Source: Pascua guehoae
Taxonomy: Eukaryota; Basidiomycota; Tremellomycetes; Trichosporonales; Trichosporonaceae
NCBI GenBank assembly: GCA_001600415.1
Contig: BCJX01000001.1
Location: 111,840 to 175,839 of the forward strand
Reading direction: 5' to 3'
DNA length: 64,000 nucleotides
Made by a program: the position numbers and the translations under genes. Shown in pieces: positions 1-11,369 of the stretch; positions within the stretch are counted from its first letter, which is position 1, and the number at the start of each line of letters is the position of its first letter. The notes beneath the pieces are model-generated. The model worked only from the letters and a program-made list of their open reading frames with translations. It did no database searches and was not told the origin of the DNA.

Positions 1-743
1 GAGGTGGATGTTGTAGTCTTGGATATTCTTGCGTGCGGCGTTTCCATAGGCGTTAAAGTAGCCATTGGCTTTTGGAATTAGCCACCATTACATGCATGGA
101 GTGACAAGCGCTCACGATAGTTGCTGCACGAGAAGACGGCAAAGGAGATGTTTGACACGTCGTCGTCTGCGCCGGGTGCTGTCTTTGTGTGGCCCACCTT
201 CGACTTTACGTTCGAGTCGCACACCGTGAACTGGTAGTCGTACGCCGTAAAGGGCTGGAGGCCAGTCGCCTCGACCTTGACGGTAAAGTCAATGTCCGAG
301 GTCGTGTATGCCTTGCCGCTCGCGACTGCCGCTCCCGTGATCGCATCCGCAGTGGGGCCCGCGCTCGGGTACACACCCCACTCGACACAGATCGGGTTGG
401 CGTCGGCCTTGATGTACTTTTCATCGTCGTGGTCGTAGATCGGGGCCGTGCCCGATACGGGCTTGTTGCTCTTGCTCGACGCGTTGCTGGGCGCCACGCG
501 CGTCCACAGAATCACGCTGTTGGGCCACGGGTCGCCCGACGCCACGCCGTGGGTAAACTTGAGGTCGGCGGGCTTGTACTGCACATTTTGTCGTTTCCAC
601 GACCGGCGCTGGATGTGGTCGACGTCCAGACCCAGCCAGTCGTGGCGGCGCGAGGGGCTCGCGTAGTTGATGTTGCCCTCAAAGCTGGCACTGGCCGTCG
701 TGGCCCAGAGGCCAGCTACTAATGTGAGATGGCTCAGAATCAT
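1..743 (-). CDS. PhoD-like secreted phosphatase/phosphodiesterase, 5' part (runs off the window)
   Basis: The first exon is 743 down to 116, a 47-nt intron follows (115-69, with CTAAT near the acceptor), and the second exon continues past position 1. After splicing the frame reads ...SNYPNGYFNAYGN..., typical of PhoD/alkaline phosphatase D proteins. Upstream, the motif THGVASGDPWPNSVILWTRV is the classic PhoD N-terminal signature. The enzyme family is metal-dependent phosphomonoesterases and diesterases, usually secreted in fungi. The first true ATG is at 743 and opens a signal peptide (MILSHLTLVAG...ATTASA). An in-frame GTG further upstream is not a likely start. The catalytic metal-binding part lies outside the window, so substrate type cannot be judged. 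A TATA-like element sits about 47 bp upstream. Confidence 0.88.
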
Positions 744-789
744 TGTTTCCTGTTGTGTGCGCGCAAGGCGCTTCACCTGTCGCGTCGTC

Positions 790-796
790 TTTTATA
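790..796 (-). promoter_or_regulatory. TATA-like element of the PhoD-type gene
   Basis: TATAAAA on the minus strand, about 47 bp before the chosen ATG at 743. The short distance implies a very short 5' leader if it is used. Confidence 0.4.
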
Positions 797-3574
797 TCGT
801 ACTCCATGGTTGATGTCCCAAGTCGCAAGTGGGCAGCATTAGCCACAACTCGTCTTGGCCCAAGTGCGGTAGTGCGACCCCACGCCGGCCAGTAAGAACG
901 CGTCAGATTGACAACACTGACGCGACCACATGGCGGGCACCCGTGGCCGTTGCCCCGCTCACGCGTTGGGCATATTGAGAAACGAACGTGTTGGTGAAAG
1001 ATTGCCTTTAGCGTGAAACAGGTACCAAAATTACGCTTGCCAAGAGTTTGGGTAACGCCTTGCATGCATAGCGGATGTCTTCTGTTCGGGATAGCGTAAT
1101 GACAGGGCGTTTGCTGGGCATCTCCAAGGGCACTCAGTTCATCAGCTCCATCACTGCTTACAGTCACATGGGTTCATGGATGGTGTCGTCGCTCGTGACG
1201 ATCATAGAAGGCTATCGTTAGTGAAGACCGGTCATGCTAGGCAGCAAACGTGGGTACAGTCAACAAACAAGGAACAAACGTGTGATAATGGAAGACGTAG
1301 AAGGAACGCTAGTTGAAGTTTTAGGCTAGGGAGTGAGCGACAATCGGACCCACTCTCAAGGTGGTGTGGTTTGCCTCGATTGTGAATGGGCCAAAGCGCT
1401 TGAAACGTGCCATGTATGGAGCATGAAACGAGTGGTGGCGCCGATGTTGTCCGATGGTGTAGAAACTACGTCATACCCGTCATGCCAACTGAGCGGCGCG
1501 GCAGCTTTGGTGAATAAGGGAGTGGGGGCTGCGGATAACGAGGATGCAGAGACGCAGAGGATGTCGGGGCTGCGTGGTGTTTCGACAGCACCGTGACGAC
1601 CTCAAGATTGTCACCATCGTGAGTTGGCCCCTCCCATACCTTCTGTGCCCGCCATATTCAACTCTGAACCTTCGCACATCGATACCGATCGCGTGTTGCA
1701 ACCCTCCACCGACGTGTCGCGCGACCAAGGCTTCACCGCTTTGGCGTGTTACTTTCAATGGTGGTGGCCGCGTCGTTGACGCGTTGTTCGCGTTGCTACA
1801 TTCCCCCCTGGCAAGAAGAGTTAGGCTCCAAAGGCATCAGATGACCGTGCCCTGAGGCAGACCAGACCTCCCTCAACTTGATACCAACTTGAACATGGCC
1901 GACAGCCTTAAAGTCGCATTGGAAAGGTCACCGATCGCTCATGATTAGCTCGACGTCCACCTTGTCCGCGTTGGTGTGGTCATGGGGTTAAGAAAGTCGA
2001 TAACTGTCATGGGTTGGATATTGGTGCAATGCAATAAAGGAGGGCAGGCCATGGCCAGCAATGGCCGATGGCCAGTCCAGCAGTCCAGGGAGTGGGTGGG
2101 GATGACACACAGTGCGGAACCAAATCCCTGTCGGCTCCCTTCGGGCGATCGGGTCGTCTGCAAGAGACAACCCCCTCGTCCCCCAGGTCATCACCGTCTC
2201 GCCATCCTCCTCCTCGATTCTCCTCATATCAAGCACAAACCGCATAACAGCAACGAGAACGACAATCAAAGGCACAATCGCCCATCTGTCGTTACTTGGA
2301 AACAGAGCAAAGTTGGTAAAGGTCCGTGTGGATCGATCCAGATGCACAGAGTCAACAGGACGTTTTCACCCGATGCTTCTTACGACGTAACAGCGCATCC
2401 CGCCCTACAGCTGACCAGCATGAACAGAGGGCCACATCTGGAACCTTGGTACAGCCCAAGACCGAGTACGACTGGAAACACTGATCATCTACTACACCCC
2501 GAGGACGGGTAACGTCATTGACGACAACCCGACGCGGCAAGTCTGTCCCGATGGGAACAAATGGTGAGTACAGTGCGCTGCGGTTCACCGTCTTCAGCGT
2601 GGTGAAAGCCAGCATCTGCTGGGATTGCCCAATGACCCCGCGCTATAAAGACGTAGACGGAGTCCAGAGCCTACAGAGTACAGTCTCTGTCTCTGTCGTT
2701 GCGTTTGCCCCTCCTTTGACCACCAGTGAGACTAGACTCGTGCGCCTCACGCAAACAGGCTGTGCGACATGGGTGGCAGACATCGGACGACTTTTACCCA
2801 TGCGCGGCCATGCGTTTAGCCTGGGGACTGAATGATCAGCGGCAGTCTGGTGACTGTGCGCTACGTACTGCGCACTTCGCGCTACGCGCGCTGCGCCCCG
2901 TTCGCAGTTAGCAAGCGTCTGGAACTTCAGCTAGTGCTTGGCGAAGTAGGCATGAGGCATTGATGCGCCCCAATGCCTCGAGCGCTCAGGTGGTCGCGCC
3001 GTCGCATCACTCGGATGTGGGAACCGGTGGCCGGTGGGAAGCTGACATGACGACGGGGGTCACGGAGTATCGCGGAGAGGGCAAGTGCGCGGGCGTACGC
3101 ATTGCCCACCCGTCGATACCGACGCCGGTCCAGTCAATGCGGGCCTCGTCGCGTAACGACGGCTCTGGGGCCAATGATCCTCATGCGCGTCACCCATCAA
3201 CCGTCCGCTTTTATAGTCCCAGCAACCTGGTTACTTGTTGGGCGCAGCGAAGACCTACACGGACACGTCGGGGCCTGGTACATAAAGTGCCATACCGAGG
3301 GTGCAGAGGGACGAGTGCGCGAACGTTCCCGCGACGCCCGCTACCCCGCGCGTCCTACTGCCAGCCTTTGCCCTGGTTCCATCTGCACAACACATTCCTT
3401 GGTCTCCTTTGCTCTCCACTGACCCTTTCTCTGTCCTCGTCGGCCACTGACACCCCTACACTCACTTCTCCTTTACTACTTAGCCCAGTCTGCTTGTTCA
3501 TCCACTCTCCATCCTTCTTATCGCCCACTCATCCTCTGAACGCCACCAACAATCAACCACCAGAACGAACAAGG
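797..3574. other. Gene-free stretch, 2.8 kb
   Basis: I see no convincing gene, tRNA or mobile element. Open frames here are short, lack ATG starts or domain-like sequence, and overlap each other. The last about 200 bases are rich in C and T and probably form the promoter and 5' leader of the gene starting at 3575. Confidence 0.5.
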
Positions 3575-5571
3575 ATGTCTGCGCTCAACACCTCGATCAA
3601 CCCACTCGCCCCCGAGGACGTCGCGGCTCATCAGCACCTCGTCGAGATGGGATTTGTGCGTCCAACCCTGTGGTGCTGGCGCGATGCTTACCCAGCAGAA
3701 GTTCTCGCTGGCGTGTATCTTTGGTGGACTCCTCGGCGATGTCCTTCTGTGGTGAGTCGCGCCCGCCGAACCGTTCGACTCGGCACCTCGCTTCCAACCG
3801 GGCACTAACGGCAGTGGTATCTTTACGATGATGTTCTGGCAATACTTTAGCAGCCAAACTGAACGCGCAGACCCGCTGTGGATGCGCGTGCTGGTGGGCT
3901 GGGTGGGTCTCCTGTCGTACCTTTTCACTGGTATGTCGGAACGACAGTCTTCCAGATGGGACTTGGCGAGAGGAGGACGGCAGCACACGCGTGTTGCGCT
4001 TCTGACGTGCACAGGGTTTCTGATTTCCTACGGCGCATTCCACGTGGGTACTTTCTCTATGGATTGCGATAGCCGCCACGGCCATTCGTGGTCTCGATAC
4101 GCTACGCTGTTTCCCCAAACTCACCACCCAGTTTGTCGATTGCTTTGGTATCTACGTCCACTTCTTTGAGACCGAGCGGCGGTGAGTCAACCAGACCCGA
4201 GCAACGGCTGACGGCAAAAGTGGGTGGCTTGTCGTTTTCGACGGTACGTCGCTGCTAACGCGCGCATGCAGCACTGACTTGCCTCAGGCGTCATGTCTGC
4301 ATCGGTGCAGTCCTTCTTTGCATACCGCTCGTTCCGTCTGCTGGACCGCAGCTACCTTGCACTCATCTCAATCTTGGTGCGTCTCTCGAACTCCCAACGA
4401 TGCTGACAATGCACAGACTGCATCTTTGATTTCGCACGTATCCCACGTCCTAATTTTGGTTTGTTGCGCTGACAGCCAGGTTGGGCGCGTCCATTGCCCT
4501 CCTGGTCCCCTTTACCTCAAGCGACACGTCGAATGAGGGAGCGCGGCTCGTGCGCATCTGTGAGTGCCTGCACACGTGCTAGGAACGCTGACAACAGATG
4601 TCTTTTTGTGCGTCGACATGCGTGCCCGTGTTTTCACATGTCAGTAAAGCAACTGACATTTTTTTAGGTGGGAGATACCGACCATCGTCGCCGATGCCAT
4701 CATCACCTTCACCATCCTCTACGGTCTTTACCGACGCCGCACTGGGTGGGACCGTACCAACAAAGTGGAGTCAACCTTCAGTCTCCCACCTGCTTTACCC
4801 AACTAACATACCACCCAGCTCATCGCGCGCCTCATTTTCATGACGTTCGAATGTCAGGCCCCCCCTCTCATCCTCGCCATTACCTTTTTGGTCCAATATG
4901 TCGTTTCGCCCACCACATACCTCACCATCTTCCTCGCCAGTCTTGCACCAAAGATCTACGCCATTGGCCTGCTCTTTTCCCTCAACAAGCGCACCACCCT
5001 GTTCCCGACATCCCCCATCGTCATGATGGATGGTACAGACAAGGTGGGTGACGCCCTCAGACTGAGGCCTGAGAGGGCCGCTAAGGAATGAAAAGTAGTT
5101 TAACACCAGAACGGGACGCTCAACTCGTGCCAGCACGACGGAACGATTCAGGTCGACGTCCAGACCGAAGTGTATGAAATGGTGCGTAAACGGACAGTTT
5201 ACTCCGACAAGTGTTTCTCGTGGTCCACCACATCAAAGCCTACGTGCGGAGCATCTAATCTTTCCCTCCACTTCTTTCCCTCGCCGTCTTCCATCCTCCC
5301 ACATTGCGCTCTTCCCTTGCTCCACTATCGACCCCCCGCATACGACTAACCGCAGCGTACTGCCGTCGCGCCCCCTCTCGGGGTCAACCGCCGCGAGAAT
5401 GATCTCGAAAAAATCGACGACACCGAGTCGGAGGGCAAGACGCACGTCTACATGGGGGGCACACCGAGCAACGACTCCAAGGTCCGCCTCACGCCGCCGA
5501 CACCTACCAGTATCACCTCTGAGCGCGGGTCCACGACCGTGCCGTGCAACGGGTCGCAGCACTCTGTGTGA
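3575..5571 (+). CDS. DUF6534-family multi-pass membrane protein
   Basis: A many-exon gene typical of the basidiomycete DUF6534 family, whose function is unknown. Traced exons: 3575-3655, 3696-3751, 3815-3930, 4015-4043, 4132-4181, 4221-4243, 4288-4376, 4480-4559, 4598-4607, 4668-4764, 4819-5043, 5110-5181, 5356-5571. The product starts MSALNTSINPLAPEDVAAH, has about seven hydrophobic segments (for example FSLACIFGGLLGDVLL and LVGWVGLLSYLFT), the conserved RLIFMTFECQAPPLILAI region, and a hydrophilic tail ending SQHSV. The junction between 4376 and 4480 does not close in frame with any canonical GT-AG choice I tried (one nucleotide off), although coding is clear on both sides. Every other junction keeps frame. 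Either an unusual splice site or a 1-bp indel is present. Confidence 0.8.
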
Positions 5572-6124
5572 GCGCGAAGGAACGCGCGGGCGTCTCCACG
5601 TCCCGAGCGGGACTCGAGGCGTTCGCGATACAATACTTGGGCCATCCTGCTGCGGGCGGCTTAGGGTATTCCTTCTTTTTAACCATACGTAATTGGGCTG
5701 GCTGCGACTTCGTGGTCGCTCTGTTTGTGTCGTGGCTGTCACGTCTGTCATTCCATCCCTACCCGTACCCTCTTCGTACTGTAGTCGAAAGGTTTAGTCT
5801 TTTTATGCACACCCTTTGCAGCAATCTGTACCCCTTCGCCCGCTGCTATGTACCATGCCACCATGTCCAAAGGGTATGGACGACATCATGCGCGGCAGAC
5901 TGACTGAGAGCGCCTAACTCACAGTCACATACACCCAGGCTGTGGTGAGCCACATCCCGAGCACGGCCCCCAGTGGAGTTGAAAGCGGTGCCCAATCGTT
6001 CAGCCAAGGTGGATCCCGGGTAGAAGGCGGATGCAAGGAGGCGGCAGTCCACTTCGAGGCGACCCCGACCCGCGATCTCGCAGTCACACGCCGAGATGTT
6101 TGTCGCGGAGAGTAAAAACACAGT
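5572..6124. other. Intergenic, about 550 bp
   Basis: 3' flank of the membrane-protein gene followed by the 3' side of the tRNA-Asp gene. No other feature seen. Confidence 0.5.
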
Positions 6125-6207
6125 CTCTCTGTCGGAGAGTCGAACTCCGCTCTCCCGCGCGCACAGAAGTGACAAGCGAGCATACTAAACCGATATACGA
6201 ACAGAGA
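6125..6207 (-). tRNA. tRNA-Asp(GTC), 10-nt intron
   Basis: The acceptor strands TCTCTGT and ACAGAGA pair fully. The T arm is CGGAG-TTCGACT-CTCCG, the anticodon stem is CTCGC/GCGGG, and the loop TTGTCAC reads anticodon GTC. A 10-nt insertion after position 37 is the intron. Length is 83 nt including the discriminator G. Confidence 0.9.
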
Positions 6208-6442
6208 TTACATCAATCCTCCTATGACCTTATACTGTGTCTTAGTCCGTCCCTATGGGATTAGAGATGTTGATGTACGCGGCAAGCTGGCAGGCCTGGG
6301 ATGGCCGGCCTTGATGATCTCTCTGTCTCCAAAGCGCAGCTGAGATGGGTGGTCGGTGCAGCGCGTGTGGGGCAGGGTGGTGGATTCAGAGTTCAGCTCA
6401 TCAGCGACCACCGAGACCTGACTTCCAAGTACGCTGCATCAA

Positions 6443-7746
6443 CTACTTTGTAAGGACACCCAGCGTGTGCGGGGTTGTCGCGTACCACGGCTCGTCGACG
6501 GGCATGGCGAGGTCGACGTTTGTCCATGGGCCGGCGTTGCGGAGCGTGCGTTCCGTGTTGCGGCACATGTTGCACCCGCCCATGACGGTGGGCCAGATGA
6601 GGTTGAGGATGGCTGGGGTCAGGTGCTGGTTCGAGTTTGTGTGAGGGGAAGAGCGGGGGGAAGGAAGTTAGGGAAGGAAGGTGGGGAATGAAGGCGGTAG
6701 GATAGAAGCTCGGACGCAGTCGGCCAGAACATGCCAGGATAGGTCAGGCGGGGGAGAGAAGCAAGTAACGCTTGCCCGTTGAGGTTGGACATAGGCGCTC
6801 GGGGAATCAACTCGATGGCGCAGAAAACGCGCAGAAAGGAAACCCAGCTGGGGGGATAGAACAGACTGGGATAGCACTGGCTGAGATAGAGCCGGTTGGG
6901 TGGGATGGTATGTGCTTGCCTCGCACGCGGTCGGACGCAAGCCGTTGGATATAACCACAGGCAGACACTTTGCTACCCGTACTCACACTGATACAGCCCC
7001 ATGGCCCAGCCCTGCGACGGATTACACTTGACGTGTTCGTAGACAAACCACCTGCCGCCGGGCTTGAGGTACGTGTACAGCTCGCGAATATTCTTTTCGG
7101 GCTCGGGGATGCTGCACAGGCAGAGAATCGTGGCGATGCAGTCGACGCTCTCACGCTCGATCCCGACCTTGGCGATATCCTCAATACCCACGGGAACGAG
7201 GGTGTACGTGCCCTCGAGGCCCGCCTCGCGGACGCGGCGGCGGAGTGCGTCGTGGTGGTCCCCATTGGGCTCGATGCCGAGGACGCGCGTAATCCTCCCC
7301 GACTGTGATCCGGACTCTGTCCCCGTGCGCTGCCGGAGCCCGTCGCCGGCGGTGCCCGCGTCGTTGGTGTCGCTCGTCACCGCCCCCGTGTCGCTGAGGT
7401 ACTTGTCGGTAAAGATGCTGACCCACATACCGCTCCCGGGCCCAATCTCGACGACTGTCCCCCGCACACCGTCCTGCCCCGGCCCGGGGGGCTCGATGCG
7501 CCCCGCCCGCACCCGCCCCTGGAGGAGGGGCACGACGCGCGCCTCGGACGACGACCGTACCTGCGGACCAGCCCATACCCAAAATGTCCCAAACCATGCG
7601 TCCTGGAAGCGCGACCACGACGACAGCGTGCCCCAGTCGGACCGCGAGACGATCCGGTAAATGGTCACGGGGAGAAAGGTGAGGGCGTACCCGAGAAAGA
7701 TCCAGGGCTCGAGCAGGCCGATGAGCACGTCGGTGGTGCTCGGCAT
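6443..7746 (-). CDS. METTL7-like class I SAM-dependent methyltransferase
   Basis: Two exons, 7746-6987 and 6612-6443, joined in phase over a 374-nt intron, give 309 residues. The N-terminus (about residues 8-32) is a hydrophobic anchor. Motif I, VVEIGPGSGMW, lies near residues 98-108, the acidic motif II region follows (IEPNGDHH), and YLKPGGRWFVYEHV is the post-motif segment seen in METTL7/UbiE-type enzymes. The second exon supplies the family's C-terminal pattern WPTVMGGCNMCRNTERTL then NAGPW, ending TLGVLTK. The first exon alone would stop six codons after the donor, so the splice is needed to complete the fold. A 30-residue insert rich in T, D and G separates motif I from motif II. The methyl acceptor is unknown; membrane association is likely. 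Confidence 0.85.
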
Positions 7747-8256
7747 GGTGCGGGGATGGGGTTGTGGTTGTGGTCGTGTGTCTGAGGATGGATCAAGGTT
7801 TGGAACAACAGGCGCGGGACGGGGATGGAGATGGGCAAAGCGCTGGGTGGGTGGTCAGTGCCGCTTACCTATATACTGGCTCGTGCCGCTTGCCGCTGCC
7901 CAAACGGCGTTCGGGCTTAGCCGAGCAGACCTCCACCTCCTCGGTTAATTGCCGGGTAAACATTGAGGCTTGCCAGTTGCATGTCAACTTCGATGCTGAC
8001 GCCGAAACCCACGCCGACCCCGACGCCGCCGCGAGTCTGGCGTTGAAGGGAAATTTCCATACGTGCACCTGTACATCTTGGTCCATGTTTTCCGCCACTA
8101 CCCTTGCACGTTTACTCACTCATCCCAACAGCTGAGGCCGCATTGGCCTGCCACGCTGCCACGTTGCAAGCCACTCATAAAGTGTGGCGTGTTAGAAAGA
8201 TCGGCAAAAGGCCTGGTGTCTCCTTGTGGTCTCTCATTGTCGACGGGTAAGCATGA
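7747..8256. other. Intergenic between methyltransferase and tRNA-Gln, about 510 bp
   Basis: Promoter side of the methyltransferase gene. No further feature recognised. Confidence 0.5.
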
Positions 8257-8343
8257 GGTCCGATAGTACAGTGGTTAGTACACAGGTTTTTGAGAACACA
8301 TGTCCTTATACCTGGAACCTGGGTTCGAACCCCAGTCGGACCT
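8257..8343 (+). tRNA. tRNA-Gln(TTG), 15-nt intron
   Basis: The acceptor stem GGTCCGA/TCGGACC pairs over 7 bp with discriminator T. The anticodon stem is CAGGT/ACCTG, and the loop begins TTTTGA, giving anticodon TTG. About 15 nt are inserted after position 37. The T arm is CTGGG-TTCGAAC-CCCAG. Total 87 nt. Confidence 0.92.
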
Positions 8344-9971
8344 TCCAATACAAACTTCGTTTTTGCGTTGTTTGACCAACATCCAAACCCCTCGGGTTCA
8401 AGCCTCGATAGAACACATGCCCTTTGCTGCACGGAGCAGTAGCAATCATGGGCGGGATACAGTCCAAACACTTCCCAAGTTGGGGGAAGAGATTTAGAGG
8501 GCGTTACCACCGGTGATTGAGATGTTTGGCAACGTTATTGAACAGGAACACCGTTGCCCGCGCGGGCCTGGCCCAGGAAACACGCATGATGGCGTAATCA
8601 ACTTGGCACTTTGTGAGGTCCCATGTTTCCTCACAACCTAAACTGACCCGTCCCCTCGAAGCTGTGCGATCAAGATTGGGACCAAGCAAGGATGGATGCG
8701 GCTTGGTGTTGTAAATAGCAGATGGGCGCGGGCTGGCGGTCACATACTCCCGCCCCCCACTGCCAAAAGACAACAACAGAATCCACAGGCAGTGTCGTCA
8801 AGATGCACGTGATCGACCTGTTACGCACACTGGGGACAATGGCGATGCACAAGTGTGCGCTTCTGCGGTCACCCGAGGCCACTGATGAGGTGGCACATCG
8901 CATCCGACAGTACTCAGTTAGTGGCCAGTTCCCAACCTTGATCTTGATCGGATCTCTTGATTCTCGAACAGTAGTGTGTTTGAAACTCAATCTGACATCC
9001 GAAGTCGAGCCGCGAGTTTGACGCGTCCAACATTGTGCATCTGACGCGTTTTCTACGTCACGCATGACATCATTCTGCAGCCACGTAGACTACACCCGCT
9101 GCACTGCAGACTACGAATGGACCGACGCGGCCAGGGGCCAATGTTCTGCATCCATGCATATGACTGATCCAGTGCATCCACCATCCGGTCTAGTCTGCCC
9201 GTTATCGCATCAACAGTTGAACAAGTCGCTTTGGAACATTCGGGGACGGGCACGCGGTGGACTGCACCAACTCGGCCCCCCCTGGAAACACCCCTGACGC
9301 TAGACCCATCGGGCCAGTCGGATCGCATGGGCCATCGGGCCGTGTGGCACACCCCTCCACAGCCCATGATCCAGCACCCCGGCGCAGTCGGCAACGACGG
9401 CGGCGCTAGCATCTCATACCATCGCTCGGTCCTATTCACAACTCACGTCACAAGTGGAGCAAGCGTCATGTGACCATGGGCGGGCTCACTGACCCTTGCC
9501 CGCTCGGACGTGGCTCGTAGCTTGGTGCTGTGCACACACGGACAACGGTGTCAACAGCGGATCGGAAACCCTTGACAACACACGTTCTAGTCTGTTGCAC
9601 GTTTCAGTAGCCTTGTTTTGGCGTCCAGTAGCGCCCAACTGAACGAGCGCGCCGGTGGAATTGCAAGGGTGCATAGCGTGCGTCTACGCCCTTCTGGACT
9701 GGGATGTTTGTCCGTCGGGCGTATCTCAACAGAGGCGCTAGGTTGGCGTTCCGCGGCGGGGGACACTGACCTCTGACCGTGACTCTGACCCCATGATCGC
9801 CAAGAAACTCGAGAGCACGCAAGTGAGGTACTGTACCTTTACAGAAGCGCGGAGAGTCGAGCTAGCTCGAGTATCGATCAACGCCACGTCCGCGGGACGA
9901 GCAGGCAGGTGACACGAGCAAAGTTCCCGAGTGAGTGCCGTCGTTGGGCCCAGAATGCTCATCTCGACGCA
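8344..9971. other. Gene-free stretch, 1.6 kb
   Basis: No supported gene. It ends in the promoter of the secreted peptidase. Confidence 0.5.
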
Positions 9972-9978
9972 TATATAA
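9972..9978 (+). promoter_or_regulatory. TATA box of the secreted peptidase gene
   Basis: TATATAA, 63 bp upstream of the ATG at 10041, a normal spacing for a well-expressed secreted-protein gene. Confidence 0.5.
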
Positions 9979-10040
9979 AGGGCGAGTTGGCTTGCAGTCG
10001 AGGACGCCTCACTCCACCTACCGACACTCCTTTCCCCAAC

Positions 10041-11369
10041 ATGCGCTTTTCACTTCACATTCTTTTCCCCCTCCTAGCCACGTCTGTACTGGCGTTACCC
10101 ACGCCCGAGGCCGAGACCGACCTCACCGAGCGGTGGGAGTACGACCCTGCCCATGGCGGCAGCCTTGCGGCGCGTATGCCGCACGACTGGCACGACGGCG
10201 AGCGCGACTATACCGAGGTGCGCGAGTTTGAAGCGCGCGACCTCGACGAGCGCGACTGGCACGATGGCGAGCGCGACTATGTCGAAGTCCGCGACCTCGA
10301 CGAGCGCGACCTCGACGAGCGCGACCTCGACGAGCGCGACTTGCACGATGGCGAGCGCGACTATGTCGAGGTGCGCGAATTCGAGGAGCGCGAGTTTGAG
10401 AGCGAGGAGCGCGACGTGAGTCTGCCCGACATATATCACTAGCCATCGACTGACAAATTGCAGTTTGACGTCGAGGAGCGCGACGACGCGTTTATGCTCG
10501 ACAAGCGTGCGGCCCTGACGGGTGCCCAGGTGACGGCCTCGTCCAACGCCAACGTCATCAAGGCGCTGCAGTACCTCCTGATTGCGCGCGGACACAAGGT
10601 CGACGTCGACGGCAGCTACGGCCCCAAGACCAAGGCGGCGGTGACGAGCTTCCAGAAGGCCTCCAAGCTCACTGCCGACGGCAAGGCCGGCCCCGCCACG
10701 CTCGGTGCGCTCGTCTCGGTGGTCAAGTCGGGTAACACGGGCAACGTTGTCAAGGCTGCCCAGTCTGCGCTCAACGGCAACGGCGCCAAGCTCGCTGTCG
10801 ACGGCTCGTTTGGCGCGGGGACCAAGACGGCGGTCGTGGCGTTCCAGAAGAAGAAGGGTCTGGGGCAGGACGGCACCGTGGGTCCCCTGACGTGGACAGC
10901 GCTCTTTGGCGGCAAGGGTGGCTCTACCGGTGGCGGCGGTGGTGGCGGCAGCTGCGACAGTGTCAAGGCCGGCGTGAAAAAGGACCAGACGGTCGTCGCC
11001 GCGTCCAACATTCGCGTCAACAAGTGTCTCGCGCCGCGCGTCAAGCAGATGGTCGCCGACGCCAAAAAGGCGGGCGTCACCCTCACTGCAAACTCGTCGT
11101 GGCGCGACCCCGCTCAGCAGATTGCCCTCCGCAAGCAAAACTGCGGCACGTCCCACTATGACATTTACCAAAAGCCCTCGACACAGTGCAACCCCAACAC
11201 GGCCATCCCGGGCACGTCGCGCCACGAGCGCGGCCTCGCCATCGACTTTGCAAACTGCCAAAAGGGCACAAAGGTCTACAACTGGCTCGTCAAGAACGCG
11301 TCCAAGTACCACCTCAAGAACCTCGTCACCGGCACCGAGTCCTGGCACTGGAGCTGGGACGGCAACTAG
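10041..11369 (+). CDS. Secreted peptidoglycan peptidase: two PG-binding domains plus VanY-type M15 domain
   Basis: Exons 10041-10415 and 10464-11369 (48-nt intron, CTGAC before the acceptor) encode 426 residues. Residues 1-19 are a signal peptide (MRFSLHILFPLLATSVLA). Residues 20-137 are a strongly acidic segment of imperfect repeats (ERDLDERD, HDGERDYVEVR) ending at a dibasic LDKR site (139-140), which looks like a Kex2-cleaved propeptide. Two PG_binding_1 domains follow (about 145-205 and 212-270; VDVDGSYGPKT and LAVDGSFGAGT), then a glycine linker and a VanY/D-Ala-D-Ala carboxypeptidase-type domain. The zinc motif is SRHERGLAIDF (SxHxxGxAxD), with a second His in SWHWSW and the upstream SSWRDP. 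Known relatives cut peptide bonds in bacterial peptidoglycan, a polymer fungi lack. I infer an enzyme acquired from bacteria and used against bacteria or their debris. Extra cysteines suggest adaptation to secretion. Confidence 0.9.
10189..10415 (+). repeat. In-frame acidic repeats of the propeptide
   Basis: Short units built on GAGCGCGAC and CTCGACGAGCGCGAC recur in frame. They encode alternating ERD, LDERD and DGERDYVEVR blocks between the signal peptide and the Kex2-like site. Confidence 0.8.

Noticed and set aside
1988..2347. Small membrane protein (hydrophobic IVPLIVVLVAVMRFV) on the minus strand
   Set aside because: It vaguely resembles the start of EMC3-type proteins, but there is no ATG at its head, no downstream exon, and the rest does not look coding.
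10095..11348. 417-codon open frame opposite the peptidase
   Set aside because: Antisense shadow of the repeat propeptide and M15 coding sequence.
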